Program-made: the position numbers and the translations under genes
The notes under the pieces: model-generated
What the model saw: the letters and a program-made list of their open reading frames with translations, nothing else
Told to the model about the DNA's origin: nothing
Databases searched by the model: none
Shown: positions 22,512 to 23,349 of the stretch, piece by piece
How positions within the stretch are numbered: position 1 is the stretch's first letter
How the letters are laid out: each line of letters opens with the position of its first letter
NCBI GenBank assembly: GCA_964473355.1
Contig: CAYYOS010000020.1
Span: 1-23,349 of the forward strand
Reading direction: 5' to 3'
Origin: CAYYOS01 sp964473355
GTDB lineage: Bacteria > Pseudomonadota > Gammaproteobacteria > Burkholderiales > REEB80
Length of the DNA: 23,349 nt

Positions 22512-23349
22512 ATGAAAGAAAAAATTGGTTTTATTGGATTAGGAATTATGGGCCGGCCCATGGCGCTAAATATCCATAAGGCGGGCCACGAACTCGTTGT
22601 TTACGCGCGACGTGAAGAATGTATGCAGCCTTTAGTGGAAGCGGGTGCCAAGGCCGCGAAAACCTGTCGCGAGGTCGCCGAGGCTGCGGATATTATTTTC
22701 ATCATGGTTGCCGATACCCCGGACGTAGAGCAAGTTATCTTGGGTGATAACGGCGTCATTCACGGTGCTCGCCCCGGCAGCATTGTCGTAGACATGAGCA
22801 CTATTTCCCCCCGTGTCACCCGAACCATTGCGGATACGCTCGCAAAAAATAAAGTTCTGATGTTAGACGCGCCGGTGTCAGGAGGGGAGGTGGGTGCGAT
22901 TAATGCGACCTTATCCATCATGGTGGGCGGCAGCGCCGCCGCATTTTCTCGCGTCCAGTCTGTGTTTCAATGCATGGGAAAGAATATCGTGCATGTGGGC
23001 GACAATGGTGCTGGCCAAGTAGCCAAAGCGTGTAATCAAATCGTGGTAGCAGTGAGCATACAAGCCGTCAGCGAGGCGATATTGTTTGCCAGGAAAAATG
23101 GCGTTGATCCGGCGCGGGTGCGGGACGCGCTCATGGGCGGTTTTGCTGGCAGCAAGATCTTAGAAGTGCACGGCAAGCGTATGCTAGACGATGATTATAA
23201 ACCGGGGTTTAAAGTTAAACTGCATCAAAAAGATATGAATATCGTTATGGAGGCCGCCCGCCAGATGGGCTTTGCTTTGCCGGCCTCCGCCTTAGTGACG
23301 CAAAATTTAAATGCGCTAATGGGAACGGGAGACGCCGAGCTCGACTCCG
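22512..23349 (+). CDS. Tartronate semialdehyde reductase-like dehydrogenase, cut by the window end
   Basis: The first 279 codons of a 3-hydroxyacid dehydrogenase-family enzyme, running past the right edge; family length is about 290-300. The NAD(P) motif is GFIGLGIMG (6-14), the substrate loop is PVSGGEVGA (from 121), and the catalytic lysine is Lys172 in GQVAKACNQI. The features best suit 2-hydroxy-3-oxopropionate reductase (GarR/GlxR), which makes glycerate from tartronate semialdehyde. 3-Hydroxyisobutyrate dehydrogenase is the alternative. The ATG follows the AEC gene by 9 nt, so the two are co-transcribed. With the TRAP genes it suggests uptake and use of a small hydroxy- or keto-acid. 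Confidence 0.85.
   Translation, partial: MKEKIGFIGLGIMGRPMALNIHKAGHELVVYARREECMQPLVEAGAKAAKTCREVAEAADIIFIMVADTPDVEQVILGDNGVIHGARPGSIVVDMSTISPRVTRTIADTLAKNKVLMLDAPVSGGEVGAINATLSIMVGGSAAAFSRVQSVFQCMGKNIVHVGDNGAGQVAKACNQIVVAVSIQAVSEAILFARKNGVDPARVRDALMGGFAGSKILEVHGKRMLDDDYKPGFKVKLHQKDMNIVMEAARQMGFALPASALVTQNLNALMGTGDAELDS

Overview
The window looks like proteobacterial chromosome, most likely gamma- or betaproteobacterial. This rests on gene content and style: a three-domain LigD plus Ku, a DctPQM TRAP transporter, PbpG, EgtD, a Tim44-like protein, a DUF1328 small protein, and extragenic hairpins of the ATTCCCGC/GCGGGAAT type. No rRNA, tRNA, CRISPR array, transposase or integrase was found. The species cannot be named from the sequence alone.

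Left part (1-3.6 kb) is the accessory-looking region. A lone amidinotransferase/deiminase-family gene (118-1059) lies between two integron attC-like sites. The core just before it (GTTAGCC, 71-77) and the core over its stop codon (GGCTAAC, 1054-1060) are exact reverse complements, the hallmark of a gene cassette. Next come a GC-rich secreted lipoprotein esterase (1493-2689) and a RelE/StbE-type toxin with its Phd/YefM-like antitoxin under a strong promoter and operator (3018-3602).

3.7-7 kb is a tight minus-strand operon, transcribed right to left: YegS-type lipid kinase, CpdA-like phosphoesterase, Nei-type DNA glycosylase and a DUF72 protein. A Tim44-like membrane protein diverges from it (7128-7964). 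A 550-bp gene-free stretch (7965-8513) is packed with perfect stem-loops and a 17-bp direct repeat.

8.5-11.2 kb holds a thioredoxin-reductase-like flavoprotein, a GNAT acetyltransferase, an exported phosphoesterase and an unknown 120-residue protein. 11.3-15.6 kb is a non-homologous end-joining block: ligD and ku converge on a 103-bp imperfect palindrome that fills the space between their stop codons. ku is translationally coupled (TAGTG) to an exported protein built of helical repeats.

15.7-18.3 kb carries small envelope proteins (a lipoprotein and DUF1328), the D,D-endopeptidase PbpG and an EgtD-like histidine methyltransferase with no egtB beside it. 18.3 kb to the end is a probable transport/metabolism operon: TRAP transporter dctPQM, an AEC-family carrier, and a tartronate-semialdehyde-reductase-like enzyme cut off by the window end. 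A perfect 11-bp hairpin has the dctQ start codon in its loop, which may tune permease against binding-protein levels.
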